Positions 37,157 to 52,006 are shown, numbered from the stretch's first letter. The stretch is DNA of 64,000 nucleotides from Breviolum minutum Mf 1.05b.01 (GCA_000507305.1 DF241578.1:1-64000); one strand, 5' to 3'. The notes: generated by a model from the sequence alone, not told the origin. Translations and numbers: made by a program.

Positions 37157-40057
37157 TCAATCCCAGGCACTGGGAGGTCGAGTTGAGCTCACGGCGCTTG
37201 CAGGACGTTTCGCACGTTTGGCACTGGCAGGTCTCCTGCGACCTTTTGCACTACCAGGTCGGGAGCCATCACGGTCATCAGGTTGAGTGCCCTCCTCGGT
37301 GCTTGAGAGTCACTCAACATCACTGCATCACCTTGATTTTTTTAGTTGACCTTTCATCTTAGCATCGAAAAAAATGAAACAAAAACATGAAACAAAAAGA
37401 CATGTAAAATTCTTCAGAGCACACACAAAAAGTGCGCCCTATATATTAATTACCCTGGAATCTTTCACGCCAGAGCATCCGATGGTGCAACACCTGGACT
37501 TTCTGGTTCTGGCAGTGTCCTGCAGGTCAGAGGTGCAATGATGAAGGAAATTGCTTGCATTTCCTTGGCAGTCAAGGGGAAGCTTGGTGCAAATCTTCAG
37601 CGACTCAAGGCTCGTTGCCTTCTTGAAGAAGTAAATGTATGTCTAACCTACAATCTCTGCCATATCTGCAATGGACCCTGAAAGATGCTCCATGGAGGCT
37701 TTGGCGTGTGTCACATCCCATCCTGTCGCTGATAGGACTTTCTCGTGGAGAAGACCAAAAACTACCAACCTCGCTCCTGCGGAAGGGTTGCAAGTTTTGC
37801 TGCTACAAACATGGAATCACATCACTGATAGTGCAGCAACTGAGTTTCCAACGGTGGGACAAGTGGCACTTCCTGGAGCTTTGCCACAAAGGCCAACCTG
37901 AGGTTTGAAGCATCAGGTTCGACGTCCCATAAGTTTCAACAGTTTCCAGGCTTGGGAATGAGCATCACAAGATACACGTAGATACACCCTAAGCATAAGT
38001 TGGAATGACATCAAGAACCATCAAATACCATCGAAACCTTTCCATCACAAAGTGCCCTTGCTAACCTCTGGGTTTCCTGACTTGCTGCTTTGATTGCTTG
38101 GAGCTTTCGGACTACCGCTAGCATGGCGCCTCATTACTTCAGCAAGTCGATACCTTCAAAAACGGACTGTTGACAGTGTTTGCAAAGATCGCAATGGTCA
38201 ACCAACTTCCAGGGTTCTGGTATGTTGACATCAATCCGCATTTGTTCCACTGATCTCCTGAATTATGCCCAGGGTCCAATCGACACCCATCAGGAAATCA
38301 TCAGTGGATACGTTTGAAGAGAATTTTGGCTGCACCAGTGGCACCTGGTGGAGCGAACATGTTTCATGTCACCATGTCACACCTCCATAGAAAAGTGCAA
38401 CTCATCAATTTTCATGCCCTATGAATTGATCAAAATGTCAGATCAATAGATTTTTAATATCATAGAATTAGGATAAATCAGGTCTCTATATCAAATATAT
38501 GCACATATGCCCACATCATGAAAACCAAGACAAATGCTTCAGTTGAAGGGCACCTCAGATGCAATCGAGTCCACCTCCGGACTGCCCACGCTGTCCGGGG
38601 CCTTCGGTGTCACAAATTATGGGGGATAGCATGCATACTCATGCTACTTAGTACTACTACCACTAGTATCACCACCACCACCACAACCACCACTACTGCT
38701 ACAAAGACTAAGACTAAGACTAAGACTCTGTACTCTTACTACGTCTACCACCGGGGAACTTCAGCACCCAAGGCTAGAATTGATTCTTCTTTATATATAA
38801 AACACACAATTATGAATGCGTTGCATATTGTATAGGTACACCGATAAAATAGCTAGATATTATGTGATATCATATTATAGATGCATCTGGTTTTGAAGCT
38901 AGTTCAATCTATGATTGTTCAGACGAGAAGCGATGTACGATGTATCAAGTTTCTTATTCTGCAAGCATCTATAATCTATAACATCTTAGAATAAATTACA
39001 TCTATTCAATCTATAACATCTATAATCTATCTATATCAATCTATAACATCTATAACTTTCATACTTTGTATAACTATGTGAACCATGGTAAAACTGTATA
39101 ACTCTAATAACATTTTTGAATTTAAACCTCAAAGAATCACTTCTTCATCAGTGGAATTTTGGAGCCACACCTCCAAGGCATCGGTCTCGGCCATGGTTTT
39201 TGGTCGGAAAGTCAAAGCCTCCAAGCGGTCCTCCTGCGATGCACAAGGATTGTTTCCAGCAGATGTCCAAGAAATTTATTCCAAAAGAAACACACAAAGT
39301 GTCAGCAAATTCTGAATCTGAAAATTGATTTAAACTCAACACAAACAATATATTATAATACAGTCAGTGTTTTGTTCTGAATTCGAAGCTCAGCCATGTT
39401 GCAGGCAGCTGTTCCACATAGTCCACCCAGACCCATGCAAGGGAATTTTCCGGAATTTTCCTCCTCCTTTTTGGCTTTCGCAATAGCCGCCTCCGTCAGT
39501 GAGCTTGCGAATTCACACAAACAACGTCAACAACGTGCAAAATTCGATAGTTTGTCTGTCCTGCATTCCCCTTGGGAGCAAAGTTCTCGCAGAGAAAACA
39601 CTACAAATCCTCAACATTCCGATACAAAGTCTCAATTACATGATAAGCGCTTCACGTCATGTCGTTTCGGGGTTCAATGCAAGAAGTGTAATGGCTCTTT
39701 GTTTGTAGCCATTGTTTTTCTTGAAAGTAGCTCCTTCCAAGGCTTCCCCACATTACGTACAAAAATCTGCTGTGTCAACTTTGAAGCTGCTGTTGGATTG
39801 CTTTCTTCTCACACCTACTGCGAAACCAAACGCTCTTCAAACAACCCATGCTAGTTCAGGCTAGTTGTACAACTCAAGAATCAAGTAACATTTCAATCAT
39901 CTCAAGTGCAAAAACAGAAAAACATGAAGAAAAAAAAGGAATCAGTTCACTTTTCCATCAACGACCAAGGTGAAGTATGGCACTCTTGATCCAAACGCCC
40001 CAGCTTTCCGTCTCTGATGTACCCTTCCGATCGTTCCGCCTCTCTTTCGTTGAAGAC
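37157..40057 (-). CDS. basic Ser/Pro-rich protein with RPxSA tail, eleven exons, 3' end complete
   Basis: Exons: 40057-39966, 39503-39461, 39233-39141, 38601-38567, 38153-38066, 37897-37826, 37802-37770, 37741-37652, 37621-37559, 37519-37494, 37301-37157 (stop TGA). All joins are in phase: 259 residues plus stop. N-terminal part: FNEREAERSEGYIRDGKLG, then a helix SLTEAAIAKAKKEE, then LEALTFRPKTMAETDALEVW; the TFRPKT core resembles the ECTFxPK motif of many alveolate cytoskeletal proteins. Middle: RLAEVMRRHASGSPKAPSN; THAKASMEHLSGSIADMAE. The end is basic with four RPxSA units (RPGSA, RPASA, RPASA, RPPSA). Donors include GA (GAGGAG|GAAAAT, GACTC|GATTGC) and GC (GGAAAT|GCAAGC). A role at microtubules or cortex is a guess. 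It may continue into the gene at 40.8-42.5 kb. Confidence 0.72.
38643..38732. repeat. ACTACC/ACC and ACTAAG repeats inside an intron
   Basis: TACTACTACCACTAGTATCACCACCACCACCACAACC is followed by five copies of ACTAAG. The run lies in the intron 39140-38602 of the Ser/Pro-rich gene and creates a long plus-strand threonine-rich frame that is not a gene. Confidence 0.7.
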
Positions 40058-40791
40058 CTATGGGCAGGAAGGCCAAAGTTGAAACTGTCCAAGCAATTTT
40101 TGTTTTTTCAAATTCAGCATCTTGAAGATTGCGAAAATCTATGACTAGCAACATCTGGCCGCAACAAAAAAAAGACTGCAGGTAGTTTATTGCGTGTGCT
40201 CCTAGGCATGATGAACATCTCAAAGTGTCTCTGGAGTACTTTGGTAATTCAAAAGGTACATCTCCAAGGTCTAGGTACCACTTCGCAGTTGGCGTGAATT
40301 GTTCGCAGAAGCACGTATACAACCCTGTGTGGGCATCTGCCCGTGTTTAGCCCTTGTCTGCTGAAAGATCACCCATGAAGTCAGAAAGTTGCGAGTACTG
40401 TGGAAGATGTCAGTTGACTGAACCATCACTTTGTGATACATGGCACTTTGAATCATCACAAATCGAATTCGCACAAAAAAGGTGTTGATGTTGTTTCATT
40501 TCCTTTGCTGACTGTAGTACGGCATGTTTGATAATTGTTGCTGTTTTTTTTGCCCCTTGTTGACCCTCGGTTTTTGCCACACCTCCTGAGCTGCCAGGGT
40601 CCACTGTCGCATGTCTGATGGAAGGACTTGGACTGATGCCTGTTGAGTTGAGCCAGGAAAACCAACAGGAAAAAGGCAAAGCAAGATCTGGTGTTCAACT
40701 AAAAGATGCTACAAGATGCCAAAAGAATTCCAAAAGATCATGTACCTGAAAAAGCTGCCATCAACATGTCAAAAAGCTTACATCATTTCTC

Positions 40792-42501
40792 CGAAAACTT
40801 CACAATTTCATCCACATCCTGGCCCCACACAGGTGTGCGTGTCCGTCCTGATGTTGCTCCGCCGCCAGCATGGGTGGATTTAACTCCTTGACTCGGTAGA
40901 GACAACTGCGCATCGTTGCCTGCAAGAACTCTATTCAAATTCAGGGTTTCATCAAGATCTACCAATGATTACAATGTACACCACAAAAACAGGTCTTTAC
41001 ATGTCTTTACTGCCAGCGATACCGATACCTATAGGTTTGGAATCAATGAAGGTGGCGAGTCCTTCCAACATGTTAATCCCTTCTGTTTCAATAAAGGTGC
41101 CAATAAATCATGGATTTTCACTTCCTTCCAACTTCCCTGCACACATCTTCGAACCCGGATCAAACAAATATCATGATTTATCTAATCCTAAAATTAATGT
41201 CTTCAATTGAAAAAAGGGTCTTCTCTAAAACATGGGAAGATGGTTGCACGTGAGTGAACTAGCCAACATTCACTTGACCCTCTACCGTGGCCAAAGCCTC
41301 CGTCGATGGAATCTCAGTCAGGCCGCAGGTGCTCCAAATGAAGAAAGCTAGAAATACCCATGAAACATCATGAAACCAGTTCACTAGCCAGTAATATACC
41401 TGTCGCACTATAAATAGCCAAGTCAATGCCAACTTGCAGCGTCATATTCTTAGCTCTTCTTATAGATCTTGTTGGTACATGTATTCTTCAATGATCTTCA
41501 TGAATCTTCACAATAGATCATGGCCCGCAGAGAAAGGTCATTGCTTGCAGGGGTCAAACAACAATGGCGAACCTCACAACTTCAGTTTCCCGTCTAGTTT
41601 TGGCAAGCAGCAGCAAGCCTCAAGTTGTTTGAAGAGATGGGAAGAAGGCAGACTCTGAGACAGTTGACGTCAACAAATGGATGAACTGTTTTCATGTCAT
41701 CATCTCTTAGCATCTTGTATGAGATGGGAAGAAGAGCCTGTGACAGGTTGAATTATTGCTTGGCTTCTCCAACACCCCAAACATGATTAATCTGGGCAAA
41801 GTGAACAGCTACGCACCATGTATTACTCACCTCTTCTGCTCTTCTTAGTAGTAACTCTAGGAGTGATTCAGAAAATGCCGATGCACTTCAAACTCTTCAG
41901 CCGCTGACTTAACATTATGACTACCGCCGAGCAACGCCGGGTCTTTCTGCGAGCTCACCACCCATGTCCGTTGCTGTTGCAGCTGACCGCGCTGCATGGC
42001 TTTCTCCAGGGAAGCACCTTAAGCTCAGATGTGTCAGAGTTGATGGCTGCAGATCTTGCACTGAAACCATGTAAAACCTTGAATAACATTTCAAAACTCA
42101 TCAAATGGACGTGGCATAAAATCCAAAACTCCACATCCACAAAACCAAGCAGGCACTGAGACCTTTACGATCATCCCTACCAGCGATCCGGCGAGCAGGA
42201 GCAGATGCAGGCCGAGGGCGTCCGGAGGGTCCTCCAGAGCGATGCATCAAGTGCTCGTCTTTTGGTGGTTTCACCGGCTCTGCATCTTCCTGCCAGGTGA
42301 AGTCACAGGAACTGCCAGGAGCGTTGTAGAGAGCTGACCCTGTGAGTCCCCAAAAACAGTCCCAATGACCAGCCCATGTCCTTGCTGTTGGTATTTCCAG
42401 GCGAATGGTGCGAATGTGCCGGCCCTTGGGCATTCTTCGGATGATTCGGGCAGCTCCAGTGGTGAAGTCCTGAAGAACACTGTGCACAGTGTGCACTCGT
42501 T
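40792..42501 (-). CDS. unrecognised gene with RPASA motif, six exons
   Basis: Exons: 42501-42181, 42017-41925, 41618-41573, 41331-41279, 41082-41029, 40919-40792. All join in phase: 231 residues, open at both ends. The 107-codon first exon has VLQDFTTGAARIIRRMPKGR, HIRTIRLEIPTARTW, an aromatic AGHWDCFWGLTG and a GRPRPASAPARR stretch. Then GASLEKAMQRGQLQQQ, RRETEVVSTCGLTEIPSTEA, GINMLEGLATFIDSKP and QLSLPSQGVKSTHAGGG ending GQDVDEIVKFS. Donors are GT apart from a proposed GA at the end (TTTTCG|GAGAAA). The RPASAP stretch and the shared orientation suggest it is the 5' half of the gene at 37.2-40.1 kb, with joining exons at about 40.56-40.63 kb (MRQWTLAAQEVWQKPR) and 40.33-40.37 kb (QTRAKHGQMPTQ). 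Confidence 0.65.
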
Positions 42502-43827
42502 CTGGGTATTCCGGACACTTCAACTACAGTGGTGCCGGCGGGACTTCTGTTTTGCCGCAAGATAAGATACAACTCCAGTGACGTCTGACACTGACTCAAA
42601 CTCCAACAGGGCTTGAAATCGCTCAAATGATCAGCCTTTCGCCGTGCCCCCGAGCCATCCCAAGCCTCTTGCTGGATTCACACATCCCTTTGAGCAACTT
42701 GCAAAGATACCCTCCTGGTGTCGCTGAATCGCTTGGTGAGAAACATGGAAAAGCACACCAACAATCAACAATACGACTTCTGTGACTCATCTCCAACCCA
42801 TTCGGATCCTTGACAGCTTTTAGCCTCGTTCGGTGGATCTGAACAGCTGGTTGGACAACTAATCTCATTTAACCACCTTCAACAACCAACCAACTGCTTC
42901 AAAGGGACGATACATAGGTCTTCGGCAAGGCCTTCGATGTTTGGCGGAAGAAAAGGACTTTGGAGACCATGTCACCATGTCCCTCGAAATATGGGTACAG
43001 CTCGTAACAACTTACTTCTCGGGTAAAAGCCAAGACACTATGTATTCTGAACTCACAAATAACAGGATTTCATAGCATGGAATGCAAGTCTAAACAGAAT
43101 CCTTCTCTTTGGATTCTCTGTCACAACACGAAGCAATAAACAGTCAATAAACAGAGAGACTGTCAGGCTGTCATGTCAAAGGATGTGAACATACTGAACC
43201 AATAGCAAGGCACATCTGATTGGTTGGCCAAGAACTCCACCATGGCCGTCATCAAATTCTTTGCCATTGCCATGATACTGCGGCCAGGTGAGATCTGGGA
43301 GGTTTAGCAACGGTGTGGATACATGTGCAACATGCTGGGAAATGCTGGGATATGCATGTGCTTTAAAGGATGCAGATTCGACAGCTCTGGAGTCCTATCT
43401 CTTGTTGTGTCTTGCAAGCCTAGAAGACAAACCGAGACTGCAATCTTTCAGAATCCGGGCACATGCAAATATAGTTTGTAGATCAAAGATCAAAGAATAT
43501 ACCACTTATCCAGTTCATCTTTGACGCAGGAACGAACCCATACTCAAAAAGCAATCCATGTCCTCACATCCAAAGCTGCATGGGCACGCACAAAGCAAAT
43601 ATCTTCCTCGTCACAAGGCACATGTCCGAGGCATGACGATCCATTATATCCAAATTATGATTTATGTTTAAATCATTCCAAGTCATTCTGACTGCAGACT
43701 TGCGGATTCATGCAGACTCAATGCTGATCAGAATGCTTTGTAACTACTGATGCATCCTTCAACTGGCTCATCTGCTCAAATGGATTTATTTCTTTCATGG
43801 TAGCCTGAAATGGTACAAGCATTGAGG
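42502..43827. other. interval with one possible exon
   Basis: On the minus strand 42643-42745 follows CTCACCAAG and is open in two frames (one reading SATPGGYLCKLLKGMCESS), probably an exon whose frame is unsettled. 43568-43640 reads GSSCLGHVPCDEEDICF up to a GTGAGG donor but has no AG acceptor upstream. The rest is AT-rich and without exon signals. Confidence 0.35.
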
Positions 43828-44689
43828 TCAAAACAGGGTTGACCGTCCAAGACCCTCAACAATCAGGCGAAGACCATCTTCTAGGACCCTCCAGGATGTT
43901 TTTCCTATATCCATCCAAGCGGCCCGCGCGACATGCGAGCAGTAGAACTCTGAGACGGATGCCTCCGACGAGCGTGCCAGGGCAATGAACTCCTGCGTCG
44001 CCTGTCGGAAAAGGATCAATGGATCAATGGGAGCTTGAGTTGACTTGAACTGCAAGGCAGTCCTTGGTTGACGTCCGATCTGTCGGTTTCAAACCAAAAT
44101 CACTGCTTTCAGTGATCAGTGACATGGACCATTGGACCGTGTTCAAACCTTCAACCTCATCTAAAAGAAAAGCCCCAAGTCCATTTACCATGTGTGGATG
44201 ATATTTCTTTGGCTCTCTCACAGAACAATGCAACGCCAGCATGGCGAAGACATGGTGCCGCGGCGAAGGCTTCTGGGAACTGATCTTTCCCAGTGATGTG
44301 GAGTCCGTTGGATCCATTTTCTGGAACTCCCCAGCCTTCACTGCCTCATCCACTGGATCAATCTCATGGAAGGCCATGATCCTTACAGGTTTCATGACCT
44401 GGACGGGTCCAAAACAATCCGAATTCCCGGCGTCAGGATGAAATCCGATTGTCCATGAAAAGAATCTGATGATGCAGTGTTGTCTATCCAACCCCCAATT
44501 TCTGGATCCCTTTGTGTTGCATTTTTTGTTTCACCCTCACAGACCAATGCCAATGGAAAAAAAACATAAGATCGCCTTCCAAAACTCCAGTCATTAAACC
44601 CTACGGCCCACCTCACGGAGGAGATGTTCATGATGTTTCTTTGCTTCAATTTGCCACTCATGTACTTTGCCTGGTGGACAGTCGCCAAC
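43828..44689 (-). CDS. unrecognised multi-exon gene
   Basis: Best exons: 44689-44612 (acceptor CCCCACAG; GDCPPGKVHEWQIEAKKHH), 44535-44399 (ATQRDPEIGGWIDNTASS, then DFILTPGIRIVLDPS), about 44371-44230 (DEAVKAGEFQKMDPTD, SQKPSPRHHVFAMLALH), 44167-44117 (EVEGLNTVQWSMSLIT) and 44002-43828 (acceptor TTTTCCGACAG; TQEFIALARSSEASVSEF, YCSHVARAAWMDIGKTSW, stop TGA at 43828). The first two join in phase 0/0. The join from exon 2 to 3 is unresolved; the later joins need a GT in TGCATT|GTTCTG and a GA in ATCACT|GAAAGC. Third-position GC is clear in each exon. Family not recognised. Confidence 0.55.
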
Positions 44690-45211
44690 CTGTGGGGATG
44701 CCAAGGAGAAATGGTCAACAAGTGACCTATCAATCATGAGAAGAAACAGAAACAATGGAATGGGTCTCAATATGTCAAAGATCTTCAATGAGCACCAAAA
44801 TAGCTGTACCTTAAAAAGAACTGCCTGTTACACCTTTAATATATATATATATCATATTCAAGATGTTGAAGTTGAAGTGCTACAATGTATGCCACAATGC
44901 CTTAGGGTCTCCAAACCCTGCACCTCGTCACGAAACAGTGCCTCAGCGGACAGGATGCTGCAGCAAGGTGCAGGAGTGTAGGGTGACAGCTATAAAAAGA
45001 GGGTGAAACAAAAAAAGAACATGACCAACAAAGAGCTAGTTGCTGAATGGCCAACGTCTAGAATCCTAGAGTCTAAATCTGTCCCACTGTTGGACCATAC
45101 CTGAAGAGAATGTGTTTCCCTTGAGTTGAGTCTTCGTACTGCAGCACGGGCAGGTTTTTTGGATCAACTCCTACTCTACAAATGCACGCCACTTTGTGGC
45201 AGGCTGTCAAC
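44690..45211. other. interval with two possible exons of the hydrolase gene
   Basis: After a TGCTGCAG acceptor, 45107-45143 on the minus strand is open in two frames up to a GTATGG donor (YEDSTQGKHILF or RRLNSRETHSLQ), and 44917-44962 reads ILSAEALFRDEVQGLET; both may be 3' exons of the hydrolase-fold gene. 44835-44860 is a TA run. Confidence 0.4.
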
Positions 45212-46509
45212 CAAAGTAATCTTGCAGCTCAGATACAAAGAAATCAATGTCAGGCTGATACCAACAATGCTCTTTGGCCTCAGGAAATCCCTAACTCTCT
45301 GTGTTTCACCAGTGGCAGAACTGCTTCCCGCATCACTGGTGGGACAAATTGTTGTTTTATTGGCCCAGTCGCAAGAAAGGTGGAGTAGCCATCGATGTGG
45401 GTGTGCTTCGCAAACTTCAAGATAATGCGGCAGGCTTTGCCGAAGGCCTGAAAACCGGGGAAAACAAACACAGTCCCAAGTCCCTGATACTTCCTTCAAG
45501 ATGCCTCTGTCTTCTTTTTCTTGGGTTGGGAATGACATGCAATGACTGTTTGTTTATCTGAGATTCAATGCTTCATTGCAAGAGCCTGCTGACTGAAACA
45601 CTGTGACTGCCAAGGGGCTACCAAGTGGGTCCGCGCCACTTTCAGTCCACCTGATCAGTGTTTTGAGCTGTTTTGAGCATCAAATAATCAATATAATATA
45701 ATCAATGGTATATGTATGTAAATGCCACATTTGTTTGCATGGGCCACATGTGTATAATTGTGTATATATGTTTGTTTCATGTGTGACTCATCCACTTACC
45801 TAACACCAAAGCCTCACCCAAATTTGAGAAAAAAACAACAACAAAAAACCCAGCCGAGCAACGCAGGGCGTTTTCCACGATGCGGAAGTCTTCAGCTTCC
45901 CAATCTGCGTGCTCCACCGTGATATTGGCATTACAACCGCTACCTCCCATGCCAGGTAGATCCAGCAAGATCACCGAGAAGCCTTTTTTGTACAAAGGTC
46001 GTACCAACCTGAAAGCTGCTCACCACAAGGTGAAATTTGAGACTCCTATCACTTGAATGGTCCCCCGCATGTCATTTCATGTCATCCTCATGGCAACCAA
46101 TGAAAAAACCTGCGTTGTTCATCAGCTGTCAAGAAATTACTATAGTCACTCCAGAATTGCACCGTACGTTTAATTGCAACAAAATCCCACATTTTTTGCA
46201 ACTGCGCCCTAGATATCCCTAGATCACAGTGAGAACGACATGCAAGTTTGAGTTGTGACCTTCCTGGGATTGAACGACACCCCAAAGCGTGAAGACTCAA
46301 CCAAATTCAATTGCCCAATAGATCCGGTAGTCTCAAGCAAATGTATCAGAACCGTTTGGACTTACGTCGCAACTTTCACACTTTTGCCTTTGCAAAGGAG
46401 CTTTATCCATGCGAAAGCATCCTTGATCGGAGGTCGGTCATCTGACAGCAGCGTAACAAACCTCCCGGCCCTGGCACCTCTACCTAAGCCGGACGACGAC
46501 AGCGGTTTG
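45212..46509 (-). CDS. alpha/beta-hydrolase-fold protein, seven exons found
   Basis: Exons: 46509-46380, 46331-46260, 46125-46079, 46008-45855, 45519-45505, 45447-45310, 45278-45212; joined in phase they give 207 residues, open at both ends. Exon 3 reads AGFFIGCHEDD at the position of the HG loop, and exon 4 reads YKKGFSVILLDLPGMGGSG, the typical strand-turn 'GF.V...DLPG.G.SG' after the oxyanion region. Later: ACRIILKFAKHTHIDGYS and FVPPVMREAVLPLAKEHCW. The nucleophile elbow GxSxG was not found in the exons seen; it would be expected after exon 4, where a 15-nt exon (KKKTE) is itself uncertain. So it may be a non-catalytic member, or an exon is missing. Donors include GA (GACAT|GAAATG) and GC (CTCG|GCTGGG). 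Confidence 0.65.
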
Positions 46510-46894
46510 CTCAAACATTGAAAACCCCGCAAGCACCATATTAGGACAAGTTGGCAAAGCAGGCAACTCTTCCAAAGGGTGAACATCATCTAGGAAAAGG
46601 AGAGTGAAGAAGTCACATGATTGTAGGATTTAGGATCCTGTTGACTGCCCTGCGTCAAAGCCACTGTTCGTGGTCAATGCTTCCTTGGCTGCATACCATC
46701 TATGGTACCAAGCAAGACACGGATGCTAGAATCTTAGATTCCCAACAGGACTTCCCTCAAACAAATCTAAAGCACTCTTGGAAGTCCAATAAAATACCAG
46801 TAGTACCGCACAAGGCGGTGGCGGAAGTTTCAAGACTAGGAAACGTATAGGAGAGATTGATTGCTGTGAGTGACGGATGTCAGAGCAAAAACAT
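46510..46894. other. possible exon upstream of the hydrolase gene
   Basis: The minus-strand segment about 46705-46625 reads YAAKEALTTNSGFDAGQS in a frame with high third-position GC, ending at a possible GA donor (ACAG|GATCCT). The phase does not fit exon 46509-46380 directly. Confidence 0.35.
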
Positions 46895-47312
46895 TGACCA
46901 ACTGACTAACTAGCTAACTGACTAATTGACTGATTGACTGTCTGATTAACTGAGTAATTGCCTAAGTGATGAACTGACCTATTGACTGACTGGCTGACTG
47001 CCTGACTAGCTGATTAATTGATTGTCTGACCAATTGACTAACTGACTAACTAACTAATTAGCTAGCTAACTGACGAACTGACGAACTGACTGATTGACTA
47101 ACTGATGAACTGACTACTTGACTAACTAGCTAACTAACTACCTGATTGATTGATAGATTGTTTAACTGACGAACTAACTGACTAATTGACTTACTGACTG
47201 ACTGACTAACTGACTAACTGCTAATTGACTACTTGACTAACTGTTTATCTACCAAACTAACTAGCTAGCTAACTAACTAACTGACCCACTGACTACTTGA
47301 CTAACTGACTCA
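46895..47312. repeat. ACTGACTA-type tetranucleotide satellite
   Basis: About 420 nt made of shuffled tetramers ACTG, ACTA, ATTG and GCTA in a four-base register (for example AACTGACTAACTAACTAGC). Point changes keep the register, as expected of an old slipped-strand array. No coding function. Confidence 0.85.
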
Positions 47313-47339
47313 AAAAGTGTGCCAAAACAATCCGATTTT

Positions 47340-47768
47340 GTGCATTTTCACTTGCAAATGTGCTTCGCGCTACAGCGGCGTGCAATGTTTCGACATCAGA
47401 ACCTCAAAAAAGTGCTCCGAACCTCACATGTTTTGTACATTTTCACTTCCAAATCTGCTTTTCGCTACAGCGGCATGCATTTTTTCGACGTCAGAACTTC
47501 AAAAAGTGCTCCTGGACCCTCAGTTTTTTAACATTTTCACTTCCAAATGTGCTTCTCACCACAGCGGCGTGCAATTTTTCGACATCAGAACTTCCAAAAG
47601 TGCTCCAAGACCCTCAGTTTTAACATTTTGACTTCAGAATGCGCTTTTCGCCACAGCGGCGTGCAATTTTTCGACAGCTGAACTTCAAAAAGTGCTCCGA
47701 GAACGTCAGTTTTTGGACATTTTGACTTGAAAATGTGCTTTTCGCCACAGCGGCGTCCAATTTTTGAT
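47340..47768. repeat. five tandem copies of a ~93-bp unit
   Basis: Copies begin at CATTTT(C/G)ACTT at 47342, 47439, 47532, 47624 and 47718 (spacing 97, 93, 92, 94). Each holds ACAGCGGCGTGCAATTTTTC and CAGAACTTCAAAAAGTGCTCC with a few changes. The reading frames through it repeat with the unit and are not genes. Confidence 0.88.
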
Positions 47769-48421
47769 TTCTTCTCTGAGCACCTACCTCCGCACCCGCC
47801 GCTTTAACAGGCCTACTTTTGGACTGCCCCGACACACGAATCCTTGAAAAAACACAGCATTTCGCGACTTCTCTAACATTTGCCGCGGATGTATCTTCTT
47901 TCTTCTGACTTTCTCGCCAGTGCATCTTTTTACTTCCGACTTGACTGCCTGTCTCATCTGCTTTTCAACTCTCCATATTGTCGGAAGTTTGCTATTTAAA
48001 CTTCCTTCGATCATTCATACAATATCTGATATTAGAATAAAGTTACTTCAGAATAATCAAGGATATGTACAATCATACATGTATACGTATAATGTATATA
48101 CCCCAGGTGTTTCGTGCCAGGTGTCTGGCTGCCAAAAGCTTTTCAATTCAATCTGCACTGTTCGGTCGTGGCCGATGGGAAAGGACACATTGTGCAACCT
48201 GTCCACGCCAGGTGAAAGGTGTGAATCTGCGTCGTACGTACTTCTTTACATTCATTGGTCAATGACCGAAACTTCCTGATTAACAATTCGTACATTAATG
48301 TTTTTGTTGGACTCACACAACCAAAATCAATGAAAAGGACCAATCAGACAGCCAACTCCCCCCCTTCATGGCTCTCAGGACTGTTTCACCCCAGTAGAAA
48401 ATCTGATGGCCATCGGATGAC
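47769..48421. other. no gene seen
   Basis: Spacer between the 93-bp repeats and a small exon. Open frames on both strands lack paired splice sites. Confidence 0.4.
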
Positions 48422-48475
48422 CTCAAGTGTTGTTTTCTCTCCCTGCCTCAAAGTCTTCTTGAGGAAGACGCGCTC
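48422..48475 (-). CDS. single exon, unknown product
   Basis: Bounded by GATGGAACAG and a GT donor (CTTGAG|GTCATC), in phase 0/0, the exon reads ERVFLKKTLRQGEKTTLE. It lies downstream of the 49-52 kb gene and may be part of another gene whose exons I did not find. Confidence 0.42.
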
Positions 48476-48835
48476 CTGTTCCATCACAACATGCAGAGAA
48501 GCAAACCAGGAAGTAGGAAGCAAACCGAAAAAAAAAAAAAGAAAAAAACTCAGGTCCTTTTTGCACTTATGCATCCTTAACATTGGAGAAACCATCTCAA
48601 GCCCTATCTGATGTGATACCTAGTCACTCCCATTCCAATCCAGCCTTTTCTTTGAAGAGCTCACCATTTAAAAGAGCCTTCTCTGATGGCTGCTGGTAGC
48701 ATTGGAAGGTGTCATCGCCATTCCATTCTTAGCACCGATGTGCATGCAAGAATCAGTCACATGTGTGGAAACCATGGAGCCAGCCCTACCTTGCATACAA
48801 ATCATCAGCCAAGGATGAAAAGTTCTAGGCGTTCG

Positions 48836-49039
48836 CTAGGTAGTGACAAAACCCAAGTCGGTAGCAATAAACCAGTCCTTGTCCGCAAAGCACACAACAC
48901 AGAAATGTCGAATCTTCGTGGAAGTGCTGGCCGCTTCCACCACAGCGGCAACTTTTGGAATCATCCCATGCCAAATGACCAAATGTTTGGAAAACGCAGC
49001 TACAACATGCGTAGCAAATGTACAGTCAACGAATCGCAG
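48836..49039 (-). other. open frame beyond the stop of the 49-52 kb gene
   Basis: Directly after the TGA at 49040-49042 the same frame stays open for 67 codons to TAG at 48836-48838 and looks like protein (for example CTFATHVVAAFSKHLVIWHG and TSTKIRHFCVVCFADKDWF). Either it is chance in a 3' UTR, or translation reads through, or the TGA sits in a 45-nt intron with donor GA (TGGA|GATGAC) and acceptor GTTGTAG, whose removal keeps the frame. Confidence 0.4.

Positions 49040-52006
<2,967 letters not shown>

Noticed and set aside
37671-37908. Plus-strand frames of about 80 codons that look like protein.
   Set aside because: The minus strand here holds three exons that join in phase with their neighbours and lead to the RPxSA tail; the plus frames have no partner exons.
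41917-42159. Plus-strand frame starting MTTAEQRRVFLRAHH.
   Set aside because: The minus-strand exon 42017-41925 joins its neighbours in phase on both sides and reads LEKAMQRGQLQQQ, so the plus frame is its shadow.
42386-42501. A GC donor (CCAACA|GCAAGG) with a 46-nt intron inside the first exon of the 40.8-42.5 kb gene.
   Set aside because: The phase would not match the following acceptor, whereas reading straight through keeps the frame to the next GT donor.
43568-43640. Minus-strand exon-like frame GSSCLGHVPCDEEDICF with a GTGAGG donor.
   Set aside because: There is no AG acceptor upstream within reach, so I did not call it.
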